DNA of 64,000 bases, from positions 53,752,333 to 53,816,332 of the forward strand of contig CM053141.1 of assembly GCA_028571685.1 (NCBI GenBank), read 5' to 3'. The position numbers and the translations under genes are program-made. The stretch comes from Heterohyrax brucei (lineage: Eukaryota > Chordata > Mammalia > Hyracoidea > Procaviidae). Below are positions 45,014 through 56,657 of this stretch, one piece after another; positions within the stretch are counted from its first letter, which is position 1, and every line of letters starts with the position of its first letter. The notes beneath the pieces were generated by a model. It was given only the letters and a program-made list of their open reading frames with translations, did not search any database and had not been told where the DNA came from.

Positions 45014-47644
45014 TATAGTAATAAATTATTTTTTTAAAAAATTTTTTTTATTTAATATAACTGAGTGAAAATGTACATTCCCATATAAATTTACATACCC
45101 GCCTATATGCAGCTTCCACTGCTCTCCCTGCCCAGTGACAGCACACTATTCCTCTTTGCTCCATACATGTCTCATTCTCCCAACAATCTCTTTTTTCCCC
45201 TCCTCTCCACCCACTCTCCTTCCTCCAGCCAGAGGTCAGCAGGATGACATCCTATAGATGTATAGAACCATAAAGTGCATCCAATATATGGTCAATGCAT
45301 CGCCAAGTCCAATCCATTCCTGTCCGAAGCGTGGACCTTCGTTATGATTTATGGTCAAGGGCAGCATCAGGGTGAGGAGCCATGCTCCCAGGGGAAGCCC
45401 GAAACCACTGGACCATCAATTGAGGTCTTTTAGTGGGGATCTCAGGATGCACCCCTTGTTATCCTTGTGTTGCCAGTAAGACTCGACTCAGTGAGCTCCA
45501 TCGCGGCTATCGCTGGTGGTGGCCGGGCATCATCCAGTTCTTCCGGTCCCAAGTCGATGTAGGCACCCACTTATGTGGGTCTCTTTGTCTTCTGGGTTGT
45601 CTTTTCCCCATGTCATTTTGGTCCTCAGTGAGCATCCGTTCCTGCTGAGTTGGGACCATTTGCTGTGCCCTTGGGTGGCAGCTTGGCAGCTTTTAAGACC
45701 CCAGATGCCACTCACCAATGTGGGGTGCAAAGAGCCCTCTTAGCAAAATGCTAGCTTTGCCAATTGGCCTTGCTTTTGCCTAAGAGCATGGTCCCCTGCC
45801 CCCTGCCCCAACTACTCTATCCTTGCAATATTGGGTTAAGATGAAAGGAGTACTCATGTTATGTTTAAGTCCACTTAATGTTGTTCTTGTTTCTAATGTG
45901 TGCTATCACCAATTTCACCCAACCAGATACCTGGCAACTATCTAATCTGAGCCCTCCCCACCTCCCTCCCTCTCTCCCTTCCCTTGCAGCTGTCAGAGTC
46001 TTTTCTTCTACATACAAGTCTGTTTTTGAGATCTTATTGTAGAGGTCTCATACAGTATTTGTCCTTTTGTCGCTGACTATTTTCACTCAACATAATGTCT
46101 TCCAGTTGAAACCAGGTCATGAGATATTTCTTGAAGTCATCGTTGTTCTTTATCATTGCATAGTGCTCCATTGAGTATACATACCATAGTTTACCTATCC
46201 ATTCTTCTGTTGTTAGGCATCTGGGTTGATTCCATCTTTTTGCTATCGTGGACTGTGCTGCGATAAACATTCTTGTGCATGTGTCCATTGGTGTGAAAGG
46301 CCTTGATTCTGTAGGATATATTCCAAGTAGTGGAATTACTGGATCAAATGGTATATCAATATCCATTTTTTTAAGGAACTGCCAGATTGCTTTCCAAAGA
46401 GGCTGGACCATTTTGCAACCCCACCAACAGTGTACGAGGGTTCCACTTTCTCCACAGCCTCTCCAGCATTTGTTGTTTTGTGTTTTTTGGATCATGGCCA
46501 ACCTTGTTGGAGTGAGATGGTATCTCATTGTCATCTTGATTTGAATTTCTTTAATAACTAAAGATCGTGAACATGTCTGCATGTGTTTTTTGGCTGCCTG
46601 GATCTCTTCTTTAGTGAAATGTCTGTCCATCTCTTTGCCCATCGCTTAATTGGATGATTTATCTTCTTCTTGTTGATATTTTGTAGTATCTTATAGATTA
46701 TGGAAATCAGGTGTCAGTCTGACATAGAATTGCCAAATATTTTTTTCCCATTCTGTAGATGTTCTTTTAATTCTATTAATAAAGTCTTCAGATGAGCAAA
46801 AGTGTTTAATTCTTAATAGATTCCATTTATCTATTTTCTTTTCTGATGATTGTGGTTTGTTTGACAGATTTTGGAGTCTGTCCATATTGTGTATTAAAAC
46901 TTCCATTGTTGTTCCTACCTTTTCTTGGATGAGCTTTATTGTTTTAGGTTTGATATTTAGGTCTTTTATCCATTTGGAGTTGGTTTTTGTATAAGGTGTA
47001 AGATATGGATCTTGTTTCAGTTTATTGCAGATGGATATCCAATTTTGCCAGTACCATTTGTTGAAGATACTGTTTTCACCCCAGTTTAATGTCTTAGGGC
47101 CTTTGTCAAATATCAGTTGTTCATAGGCAAGTGGTGTCATCTCTGGGGTCTCAGTTCTGTACTACTGATCGATCTGTCTGTTCTTATACCAGTACCAGGA
47201 GGTTTTGACCACTGTGGCAGTGTAATATGTTCTAAAGTCAGGTAATAAGAGGCTTCCCAGTGTTTTCTTCTTCTTTAGTAGTACCTTGCTTAACTGGGGC
47301 TTCTTCCCTTTCCAAACAAAATTGGTGATTTGTTTTTCCGTCTCATTAAAAAATATCACTGGAACTTGTATTGGGATTGCATTATATAAATAGATTGCTT
47401 TGGGTAAAATAGACATTTTCACAATGTTAAATCTTCCTGTCCATGAGCAGGGTAGGTTTTTCCATTTATCTAAGTCTCTCTTAGTTTCTTGTAGTAAGGG
47501 CTTGTAGTTCTCTTTGTAAAGGTCTGTTGTTTCTCTGGTTAGATTAATTCCTAGGTACCTTATCTTCTTAGGGGCTATCGTAAATGGTATTGATGTGATA
47601 CTTTCTTCCTTAACAGTCTCGTTGTTAGTATATAGTAATAAATT
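45014..47644 (-). mobile_element. 5'-truncated L1 with exact target duplication
   Basis: Minus-strand L1 of about 2.6 kb: poly(A) seen as a T-tract near 45028-45050, a 3' UTR of about 1 kb, and the last 540 codons of ORF2. The 14-mer tatagtaataaatt occurs at 45014-45027 and 47631-47644, immediately outside the element, with a few bases of possible overlap at the 5' junction. ORF2 has only one in-frame stop and two frameshifts. This is the youngest-looking LINE in the window. Confidence 0.9.
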
Positions 47645-47653
47645 CTTAATCAA
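46034..47653 (-). pseudogene. L1 ORF2 C-terminal part, disrupted
   Basis: Three collinear open stretches on the minus strand: 47653-47162 (after the RT core; [20 protein letters not shown]), 47140-46691 (FNKWYWQNWISICNKL), and 46642-46034 (the Cys-rich region CWRGCGESGTLVHCWWGCK and the terminus). They are separated by a stop at 47162 and by a pair of compensating frameshifts between about 46640 and 46710. Endonuclease and the RT catalytic core are absent because of 5' truncation. Confidence 0.9.
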
Positions 47654-47764
47654 AGTCCTAGTGAAGTACTCTTTTTAATCCATCAAGAAGAGAACATTGA
47701 TTTTAATGTTTTAATGTTTAATGTTTTAACTAGTCTTTCATGTGTATTACAATAATTAGTCTCC

Positions 47765-47950
47765 AGTCTCTGCTTTGCATTTACTATTTTGTGACTTTGA
47801 GTAAATTCTTTTAATTCTCCATACTTTTTATTTACTTATCCGGAAAATAAGAACGTTGTATCTCCACTTCACAGGTTTGTTGTATTAAATGAGCTTATGG
47901 CCATAAAACACCAGAAGCAATGCCTGCTGTGTAGTGAACACCGAAAACTC
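47765..47950 (+). repeat. MIR
   Basis: MIR-like order: 'ctgctttgcatttactattt', 'tgtgactttgagtaaattct', 'ttacttatccggaaaataag', then 'attaaatgagcttatgg'. Confidence 0.65.
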
Positions 47951-48333
47951 TTAGATTTATCCTAAATTTCCAAACATAAAGGGTATATTGTATAAACTAA
48001 TCCATTCTCAATTTCTCTCTACTATACCCTAGTCCTTAAATAACTGAAGAAAACTAGAACCTTAAAAGAATTTAAGATTAATATGATATACTTTTTCCCA
48101 GTGAGAAGCAGGGTTGGTTTTTTTTGTTCTTTGTTTCTTTCCAACTTCTATAGAACATTAGCTTTGATTTCTTCTCTGTGTGTTTTAACATTGTTTTGAT
48201 TGTGCTTTGGGTGAAACTTTACAGAGTAAGTTTGTTTCCATTTTGGATTGAATTTTGTCCCCCCAAAATATGTGTCACTTGGCGAGGCCATGATTCCCAG
48301 TGTTGTGTGACCATCCACCATTCTGTCATTTGA

Positions 48334-48753
48334 TTGTCTACCTCTGTAGTGTTAGAAAGACTCATTAACAAGCAGCACTATGCAGATGACACAACCTTGC
48401 TTACTGAAAATGAAGAGAATTTGAAGCACTTAGTGATGAAAATCAAAGACCACAGCCCTCAGTATAAAGTACATCTCAACAAAAAGAAAGCAAAAATCAT
48501 TAGTACTGGACAGTCGAGCAACATTATGAAAAATGGAGAAAAGACAGAAGTCAAACACTTCATTTTACTTGAATCAATATTATTTATGGCAGCAGTAGTC
48601 AAGAAAACCAAAGATGCTTTGCATCGAGTAAATGTACAGAAAAGACCCTTTAAAGAGATGAGAAGCAAAGATGTCACCTTGGGGACTAAGGTGCAGCTGA
48701 CCCAAACTACGGTGTTTTCAATCATCTCACATGCATCAAAAGCTAAACAATAA
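48334..48753 (+). pseudogene. RTE reverse transcriptase C-terminal fragment
   Basis: A 139-codon frame whose first dozen codons are LTR sequence; RTE coding starts at about 48350. The catalytic box HYADDTTLLTENEENLKHL is intact, and the frame continues through the thumb region to KVQLTQTTVFSIISHASKAK. It is the longest RTE frame with YADD in the window, but it has no upstream catalytic Asp or endonuclease. Confidence 0.8.
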
Positions 48754-49147
48754 ATAACGAAGATCAAAAAACTGATGTCTTCGAACTGGGGTATTGGCAA
48801 AGAACATGGAATGTACCATGAACTCCCAAAAGAATGAACAGATCTGTGTTGGAAAAAGTACAATCGGAATGCTTCTTAGAGTGAGTGTGGCGAGGCTATT
48901 TCTCACTTAATTTGGACATGTTATAAAGAGGGATCAGTTCCCTGATGAAGGACATCATGCTTGGTAAAGTGCAGGGTCAGCAAAGAAGAGGAAGCCCCTC
49001 AATGAGACGGACTGACACAGGGGCTGCAACAATGGGCTCAAGTATAACAGTGAGGAGAATATGGTGAGAGGCCAGGCCACGTTTCATTCTGTTGTAACTA
49101 AGATTGTTTTGAATCAGAACTGACTCAATGGCACCTAAGAACAGCAA
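48350..49147 (+). mobile_element. RTE 3' end inserted in LTR
   Basis: Plus-strand RTE from just before the YADD box to the 3' tail ('atggcacctaagaacagc'). The LTR flanks are 'tgtagtgtta' (48345-48354) and 'tgatgttaac' (49149-49158), compatible with a short decayed target duplication. It is 5'-truncated. Confidence 0.85.
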
Positions 49148-49484
49148 CATGATGTTAACGAGGCAGGATTAGAGGCAGTTATGTTAATGAGGCAGGACTC
49201 AGTCTACAAGATTAGGCTGCATCTTGAGTCAATCTCTTTTGAGAGATAAAAGTGAGAATCAAGCGGAAAAGCAGAAGGACTTCATACTATCAATAAAATA
49301 GTGCCAGGAGCAGAGTGTATCCTGAGGACCAGAAGTCCCTGAGCTGAGAAGCTCCTAGAATAGCAGAAGATCGATAACAAGAACTTTCTATCAGAGCTGA
49401 CAGAGAAAGAAAGCCTTTACCTGGAGAAATCCCACCCTCCTCACCCCACCCCCTGCAAAAAAAAAAGAAAAAAAACACAAAAAC

Positions 49485-49532
49485 CAATGCACTGTATCAA
49501 GTGATTTCAACTCACGGAGTCTCTATACTCTG
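49485..49532 (-). mobile_element. AfroSINE 3' tail, ultra-short
   Basis: 'aaaccaatgcactgtatcaa' and 'gtgatttcaactcacggagt' match the minus-strand tail of AfroSINE only. It interrupts the LTR between 'ggagaaatcccaccctc' and 'ctctgaatttagacttcc'. Confidence 0.6.
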
Positions 49533-49649
49533 AATTTAGACTTCCAGCTTACTAGACTGTGAAAGTATAAATTATGTTTGTTAAAGCCAACCACTTGTGG
49601 TGTTTCTGTTATAACAGCACTATATAGCTACAAGTTTCCCATTTGACAG

Positions 49650-50222
49650 TTTGTAAATAAAATGTTCTATGACATTGGTCGTATTCCCCACAATGTGTCA
49701 GCACTCTCCCCATTTCTGCACCACTTTCATTTCTTTTCATCCCAGTTTTCTGCCCCTTCTCATCTTTGCTTTAGGGAAAATATTGTCCTTTTGTTCTTCT
49801 ATAAATGATTGCTGTGAGGAACATGTTCTTCTCTGGTGTTATCTGGGAGTGCTTTCATTTCCATGTCAGAAGTGTGTCTTATGTCTATAGTCTTGTGGGT
49901 TCTTCCAGTCTGTCAGACTAGTGAGTTTGGTCTTTTTTGTGAATTTGATTTCTTCCTCAACATTTTTCTCTTACTTTGTCCATTCCCCAGCCAGAACAAT
50001 CCGTGCTAGTGTCCAGGCACTGTTTAATTCTGGTCCTGGGGCTGTGAAGGCTTAGTACATGCTGTCCTTCAGTTCTTTGGGCCAATTGCTACTTCGAGTG
50101 TTAGGTTTTCTTTATTTTAATCCAGATGGGAAACGACCAACAGTTGTCTCTTAAATGGCCATTTGCAACCTTTTAAGACCCCAGATACTACTCATCAAAG
50201 TAGTATGCAGAACATTGTCTTT
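49650..50222 (-). mobile_element. old L1 3' UTR
   Basis: The segment 'aaccttttaagaccccagat' followed by 'actactcatcaaag' parallels 'gcttttaagaccccagatgc' in the L1 3' UTR at 45690. The surrounding text is pyrimidine-rich, like an L1 3' UTR in antisense. It is probably the 3' end of the old L1 whose 5' part lies at 52315-56725. Confidence 0.55.
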
Positions 50223-50766
50223 ATGAACTACAATGACTGCCAATTAAGTTCATGAACCCATCCTAGAAAAAGTGTTGCGTGCCTCATTACTGAATATGAC
50301 TATAGTCTCCTTCAAATACTCCCCTTGGGAAGCTATGTATGGATGCCAGTGTCTAGTCCACCCTTCAAAGCAGTTTTAGAACTCTGAAATGGTCATCAGA
50401 GCTGTTGTCATATTACCCTTGACATCCTGAATGTCATCCAAATGTCTTTCTTTCAATTTTTCCTCTGTCTTCAGGTAAAGAAAAAGTCATTGGGTGCCAG
50501 ATTAGGTGAGTAGGGAGGGTGTTCCAATGTGGTTATTTGTTTGCTGGCTAAAAACACATTCATAGACAACTCTACAAATAAGTGGTGAACTTACCACTAT
50601 GCCACCACATGCAATGGCCATTCCAGAAAGAGTTCAAAAATTTCTTTGAGAGGTGGCTAAGGGCTGGTATCAATGCATACTGTGGAAGTGACTATAGTGA
50701 TATTCAGCAATTAGGCACGTAGCACTTAGAACAATTAGTTCACAGACTTCATTGTAGACCTCGTAT
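50223..50766 (-). mobile_element. snap-back mariner-like element, copy 5
   Basis: Left end near 'gactgccaattaagttcatg', right end 'cattgtagacctc'. The arms (about 50265-50410 and 50610-50740) are mutual reverse complements. The transposase remnant is on the minus strand ('gccagattaggtgagtaggg', about 50496). Same family and orientation as copy 3. Confidence 0.75.
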
Positions 50767-51124
50767 GTTCTAACAATTGATGCAGATGTCCCATGAGTCT
50801 ATTGTTCTTTGTCTTCAAGCCTAGGAATATCATCCTACAAGGTGTTAAACTATGTCTAAGAAATTTCCTAACTGTACTCCTTGTATGTGCTATTGTCTAT
50901 ATGAGTATACACACAGCATCTACAATTATGCATGGAAAAATATTTAAAACCAAGCTTTTATCTGCAGGTGAGTATGCTACTTTACACCCTTTCATACCCA
51001 TTTAGCTTACTTAACTATGTATCCGTGTATAAATAATTGTTAATTTTATTGTTGTGATATTGCCTGTGTTCTAATAATTATCATAACGTTGCCACCAAGT
51101 AGATTATGATTGATAGTGACACTA
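50767..51124. other. no recognised gene, SINE scrap at the end
   Basis: Unique DNA. At about 51087-51124 a minus-strand SINE/RTE tail scrap ('gttgccaccaagtagattat') abuts the next RTE. Confidence 0.4.
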
Positions 51125-52104
51125 TGAGGAATCTGTACATGGATCAAGAAGCAGTCATTCAAACATAACAAGGGGACACTGCATGGTTTCAAGTCAGGAA
51201 AAGCATATGTCAAGGCTGTATCATTCCACTGTACCTATTCAATATGTATGATAAGAAAATAATCCAAGAAAGTGAACTATATGAAGAAGAATGGGGCAAC
51301 AGAGTTGGAAGAAGACTTTCTAATAACCTGTGTTCTGTGGATGACACAACCTTGCTTGCTGAAAGTGCAAAGGACTTGAAACACTTAACTGAAGAATATC
51401 AAAGAGCACCGCCTTCAGTGTGGATTACATCTCAACCTCAAGATAAAAAATCCTCACATCTGGACCAAAAAACTACATCATGATAAATGAAGAAAAGATT
51501 GACGTTGTTATGAATTTCATTTTACCTGGGTCCACAGTTAGCACCCATGGAAACAGGAATCCAGAAAAAAAAAATTGCTTTGTTTTGGGAAAATCTGCTG
51601 CAAAAGACCTCTTTAAAGTGTTGAAAGCAAAGATGTTATCTTAAAGAGTAAGATGCCCCTGACCCAAGACATGGTATTTCAATTGCATCATAATGCATGT
51701 GAAACTTGGGCAATGAATAAAGACAGAAAAATTGATGCCTTTGAATTCTGGCATTGGAGAAGAATATTGACTATACTGTGGACTGCCAGAAGAGCTACCC
51801 GATCTGTCTTGGGAGAAGTATAAACAGAGTGTGCCTTAGAAGCAGGGATGGAAAGACTATGTCTTACATACTTTGGACATGTTTTCAGGAGGGATAGTCC
51901 CTGGAGAAGGATGTCATGCTTGGTAGAGGGTAAGAAAAAGAGAGAAAGACCCTAAAAAGATGGACTGAAACACAGGCTTCCACAGTGGCCTAAAGCATAA
52001 CGAGGAGTGTGAGCATGGAGCAGGACCAGACACTGTTTCCTTCTGTGGAACATAGGGTAGCTATGAGTTGGAACTGGCTGAACAGCACCTACCAGTAACA
52101 ACAG
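51125..52104 (+). mobile_element. RTE 3' third
   Basis: Plus-strand RTE from the mid reverse transcriptase ('aggaatctgtacatggatca') to the 3' tail ('cacctaccagtaacaacag'). The YADD box reads SVDDTTLLAE (about 51335), so the Tyr-Ala is lost. A 79-codon remnant lies at 51244-51483. 5'-truncated and dead. Confidence 0.85.
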
Positions 52105-52114
52105 ATGGCTAATA

Positions 52115-52272
52115 GGAGTTCCAGTGGTACAGTGGTTAAGGGATTGGCTACTAGCCAAATGGTCAGCAGTTTGAATCTATTGCCTCCTCCTTGGAAACCC
52201 TATGGGACAGATAGATAGTTCTGTTCTGCCCTTAGGATCACTATGAGTCAACATGGACTCAAGACAACGGAT
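52115..52272 (+). mobile_element. AfroSINE, short type
   Basis: It starts 'ggagttccagtggtacagtg', includes 'ctactagccaaatggtcag', and ends 'gtcaacatggactcaagac'. A (TG)n tract follows at 52276-52298. Confidence 0.85.
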
Positions 52273-52314
52273 TATGTGTGTGTGTGTGTATGTGTGTAAT
52301 GACTAATGACTGAC

Positions 52315-53110
52315 AGTATTTCTTAACGTGTTTCTTAGTAGCCCGAATGTCTTCTTTGGTGAAGTGTCTTTTCATGTCCTTTAACCATTTCTCAGTTGGA
52401 TTATTTATCTTCTTGTTGTTGAGTTAGTGATGTTTCCTGTCAGTTTCAGAGTTAAGCCCTTGTACGGTATGTTGTAGTCAGGAGTTTTTTTCCTATTCTA
52501 CATGTTCTCTTAACTTTTTTTTTTTCTTTTTCTTTTTTCAGGGCTCCTAGCATTGTTCCTATGTTTTCTTTCATGATCTTTATTATTTTAGCTTTTATAT
52601 TTAGGTGTGTATATGTCTATGAGGTAAAGTCGATTGCGGCTTTTAGATTTTCTGTATCTTTCATGAGTTTCTTTCTGGTTTTCCGTCCTTCACCAAAAGT
52701 GATGTGTTAAAGTCTCTTACTATTGTGGAACTGTCAGTTTTTCTTTTCTATATTGTTGGAGTTTGTTTTGTGTGTTTTGGAGCTCCATCATTAATGTAGA
52801 TACATTTATTATAGTTACACTGTCTTGGTGAACTGATCATTTATCTTTGTGTAGTGTCCTTCCTAATCTTTTAATGTAAATTTTACCTTAAACTCTATTT
52901 CACTGATATTGCCACTCCTGCTCTTTTTTGGATTATTATCTGCTTGATACATTGTTTTCCTGTCCTTTGAGTTTTAGTTATTTTTCTCTTTGTGACTAAG
53001 GTGTGTATTTTGTTGACAGCTTATTAATGGATTATTTTTTTAAATTCATTCTGCCAGTCTCTGCCTTTTTATTTGTTCATTAAGCTATTTACATTCAATG
53101 TGATTATCAA
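52315..53110 (-). pseudogene. L1 ORF2 remnants (endonuclease and C-terminal segment)
   Basis: At 53110-52640 the antisense text ('tttacattcaatgtgattat', 'ggattattatctgcttgat', 'gccactcctgctctttt') corresponds to the ORF2 start (TLNVNG-like) and the KAGVAI-like part of the endonuclease. At 52315-52400 'gtcttctttggtgaagtg' matches the 'FTKEDI'-like C-terminal region. Both parts are full of stops and frameshifts. Confidence 0.65.
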
Positions 53111-53449
53111 CAGATATGAATTTAACTGGTTATTTCTTATGTGTGTGTGTGTGTGTGTGTGTGTGTGGTTTTGTTACGTGCTGTTGGTGGTTTTTTTGTC
53201 CCCCTTAATTTTCTGTGCTGAGTTCTTCTTGTTCATGGGTTTTATTTTTATTTCTGTTGTTGATTTTGTGTTTACTGAATCTTTATGTTTTCCTTCCTAT
53301 TTATTTTGATGAGTAGGTTTGTTAATTTTTTTTGTGGTTCCCCTGAAATTGACATTTTGTTCCTTGATATTGTCTTACTCTTCATATGAAGATTCTATAA
53401 CTATTCCATTTATTCCTCCCTTTTGTTTGTTTTGGCATTGTTATCATTT

Positions 53450-55060
53450 ACAGATTGACATCTCTAGTTCCTTGTTGTCAGTCTGACATCTTTATTTTAT
53501 TTTTAACAATTTTTTATCTTGATTGGTATCTGACAGATGCTGTCCTGTGTCACAGTCTCTGGTTGTTGTCTTATTTGGTTGGTTTCTGTTCAAAGGACTT
53601 CCTTTAATACGAGACTGACTTGGTTTTTACAAATTCTATTAATTTCTGTTTATTGGAGAATGCCCAAATTTCACCAGTGTATTTGATTAACAACCCCATT
53701 AGACAGTTTCTCAGTGGTTTCTGCTAAGTAATTAGGGTTCAGTCTTATCAGTTGCCCTTCAGAGGTGACTGCTCGTTTTCCTGAGCTGTTCAGAGTCCTT
53801 TGTCTTTGGTTTTGTTACATGTTATTTTGATACAGATTTACAGCTTTCTTTTGAGGTCTGTCCTGCGTCATGGTTCTTGGATGAGTATCTTCTCGTCTTT
53901 CATGATAAGGGAGGATTTTTCTTTCTTTCCAGCAAAGCTTTGACAACTCTCTGGGTTTTGTTTGTTTGTTTGTTTGTTTTTAGTTCATTTGTTTTTATTT
54001 TTTCATCATTCTTTTCTTCTAGAATCCCAATAATGCAGAAAATTTTCCTCTTGATAGTGTCCTATGTATTTCTTAGACTTTCCTCATTTTTCTTCATTTT
54101 TTCTGATTTGTCCTCAAATTTGTGTCCAGTGATTTGCCATCTACTTCAGATATTCTGCCTTGCATTATTCACTTCTGTTCTTACATTCTTCTACTGAATT
54201 GTTTTTTTTTTTGAAATTGAATGGCAAATCTTTTGGATTTCTAGTTGCTGTTTTTGTATGGTTTCTGTCTATTTTATTATTTTATTTTTGTGCTGTCTTG
54301 GTTATCTAGTGCTGCTGTAAGAGAAACAGCATAAGTGGATAGCTTCATCAAAGAGACATGCATTCCCTTACAATCTAGAAGGCTACGTACAAGTTCAAAT
54401 TCAGGTTGTCAGTTCTGGGGAAGTCTTTCTCTGTTGGCTTTTGAGGAAGGTCCCTGTCATTGTCTTTCCCTGGCCAAGGAGCTACTTAGCACAGAGACCC
54501 AGGTCCGAAGGACGTGCTCTGCTGCTGGCACTGCTTTCTTGGTGGTATGAGATCCCCAGTCTCTCTGCTCACTTCTGCCTTTTATATCTCAAAAGAGATT
54601 GGCTTGTGGTGCAATATAGTCTTGTAGATCTCATCAACATAACTGCAATCAGTCCACTTCTTTAACATCATAGTGATAGAATTTACAACACATAGGAAAA
54701 TCATATCTTATGATAAGATGGTGTAAAATCTCGTAATACTGGGAATCACGGCCTAATTGAGTTGATACACATATTTGAGGGGGACAGAGTTCAATGCATG
54801 GCAGTATTATTATCCTAAATTCTTCTATTATTTAGGGTTTTCTTTGATTTTGCACCTTTTCCTTGATTTTGTCTGTTTTGCTTCACCTCCATCTTGAGAA
54901 CCCTACGTTTTAGACTTTTGAATTCCTTGTCAGATAAGCCCATTAGCATTTCTTCCACTAGAAGGTTTTCTGGTTCTTTATTTTGCTTGCTTGCTGTAGC
55001 CAACTTGTCCTGTTCTTTATGTGATTTGATATTATCTTTATGAGTTGGAATCAATTTGTC
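53450..55060 (-). pseudogene. L1 ORF1 remnants, split by an LTR
   Basis: The N-terminal part is a 79-codon minus-strand frame at 54815-55054 with LLVEEMLMGLSDKEFKSLKR, matching the start of older L1 ORF1 proteins. After the LTR insertion the frame fragments continue on the minus strand with an 'NARQNISE' stretch (about 54160) and an 'IIGIPEEK' piece (about 54020). No intact coiled coil or RNA-binding domain remains. Confidence 0.65.
54294..54803 (-). mobile_element. solo LTR, probably ERVL-MaLR type
   Basis: Reverse-orientation copy: TGTCTTGGTTATCTAGTGC to 'ttcaatgcatggca', with 'ttttatatctcaaaagagat' (TATA region in antisense). It is inserted in old L1 ORF1 sequence. Confidence 0.8.
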
Positions 55061-55199
55061 AGCATTCGGCTTTGGGGGTTTATCATCTCTGAGGCATTAA
55101 GGTGTTATGATGATTATTTGTTGCGCATTTGTTTGCTGCCTCCCGATTTTTCTTTCTTTCTTTCTTTTTTATATATAGCTGTGTAGGCAGTCCATGCAC

Positions 55200-56460
55200 A
55201 TTACTCTGGTTGCTAGTCTGGCTGTGCTGATGCTGACATCACATGTCTGTCTCTGGATGGGTGAGGTTGTGACTGGGTTTGTGACCACTAGTCTTATATG
55301 GGGTGGCTGAGGATGTAGCTAACATTGCTAGTGTGGTGATGTACTGATCTGGCTGGTCACGGGTGTGGGTGGAGGAAATATCCTCACTGGTTACTGGGTT
55401 AAATGTTATGTGTGTGCATGAGCAATGTTGGTTACCCAGTGGTCAGGGCAAGGTTATGTAGGTCATCGGTCATTGGCTGAGTAGTATAGGAACTCTTGCT
55501 GATAGTCTTAGAAGGACAGGATTATTTGGGGGTAGTTGGATCAGGTGCAAGGTTCTGGTTGCAGAGGGGCTTGCCTCAGGAGGCAGGGAAAGGGACACGC
55601 CAATAGTCCATAGGTACCCACTAAGATGATGTGTTCATTTGCTACAGTATGATGCAGGGGAGAGTATATTGCCAGTCCTCACGCCTCCCCATGTACATGA
55701 GTAGAGCATTCACTGCTAGTCTGCAAGCTCTGATGCAAGTAGCTGGACATGCGGCAGACAGCTCTAGTTGGTGGGCTTCTGGTTCCGGAGGGTGGGTGGA
55801 GAAACAGGTAGGCTGGATTATAGGACCCTAGTGCAGGTGACTGGGCAGAAAAAGGTGTCTTAATGGTCTCTGATCCACTAATACCGGCAGCCTGGCAAAG
55901 AAGTGGACACTGCTAGTCTGTGGGCCACCAGAAAGGTTGGATGCACACAAAACGGGATGTTGCTGGAAAATGGGTTTCTGGCATATGTGGCTGGACAGAA
56001 GTGTGCACCATTACAACATGAGCCCTGGCATAGTTATGTGAGCAGAAGACAGGACACTGCCAGTCCATAAGTCCCCAACATGAATAGATAGGAAGAAAAG
56101 TGCCTACCACTGTTCCACAGGCCCCAGGTGCTGGTGGCCTGGTGTAGAGGCATGCATATGGGTGCCAGGCACAGGTGGTTCAGTGAAAGGGTGGGTGCTG
56201 CCTGTCCATGGGCCCCCATTCAGCGGCAGGGTGGTAGTAAGTGCCACCAGACCACAGCTGTGTGCAGCAGGGAATGAATGAGGGACACATGGAGGCATCC
56301 ATGTCCATAGGCATCCAATACAGGAGTTAGAAGGACATAGTGGATGAGGCAACTTCACTTAACTTTCCCAGGGTCAGAAGCCTTTTTACCTGGCTCTGAG
56401 CATGGATGCAGAATTTCTTCTGCTTGGCTGTACCCTTCGTGATGGGGGCTTTGCCTGGGA
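55200..56460 (-). repeat. degenerate ~50-bp tandem units in the L1 5' UTR
   Basis: Recurring phrases such as 'ctgctagtctgtgggccacc', 'ctgccagtccataagtcccc' and 'ctgcctgtccatgggccccc' are spaced at about 50-bp intervals or multiples of it. GC content is higher than in the flanks. Position upstream of ORF1 fits an L1 promoter built of monomers. Open frames across it (55631-55831, 55913-56530) are products of the repeat. Confidence 0.6.
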
Positions 56461-56473
56461 ATACTGTTTGCTT

Positions 56474-56657
56474 TGTCTCAACATGGCCATGATATGTGGG
56501 TTTGACTAGCACAGGACACTGATCATCCAAAATTTGTAGTGTCCACTGTTTTTATACACTCTTTCCTTCCACTGGGCACTCAGGTCAACCCTTCAGCCTA
56601 GTCTTTTATGTTCAAGATTTCAAGTTGTCATCTATATTTGATTCATTTGTTTTCTCA
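56474..56657. repeat. 184-bp direct duplicate, copy 1
   Basis: Starts 'tgtctcaacatggccatgat' and ends 'ttcatttgttttctca'. It is collinear with 59406-59589 and differs from it at three positions by my reading. It lies in the 5' UTR of the old L1. Confidence 0.9.

Larger units (their letters stand above)
48235..49633 (+). mobile_element. solo LTR split by RTE and SINE
   Basis: Plus-strand copy of the LTR family. It starts near 'ccattttggattgaattttg' (48238), is interrupted at about 48350, resumes at 49148 ('atgatgttaacgaggcagg') and ends near 'ataacagcactatatagct'. It keeps a TATA-like 'gagagataaaagtgag'. An RTE 3' piece and a short AfroSINE tail lie inside. Confidence 0.75.

Noticed and set aside
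55913..56530. Overlapping minus-strand open frames with Pro/His-rich products
   Set aside because: They coincide with the GC-rich ~50-bp tandem units of the L1 5' UTR. Several frames stay open at once because of composition.
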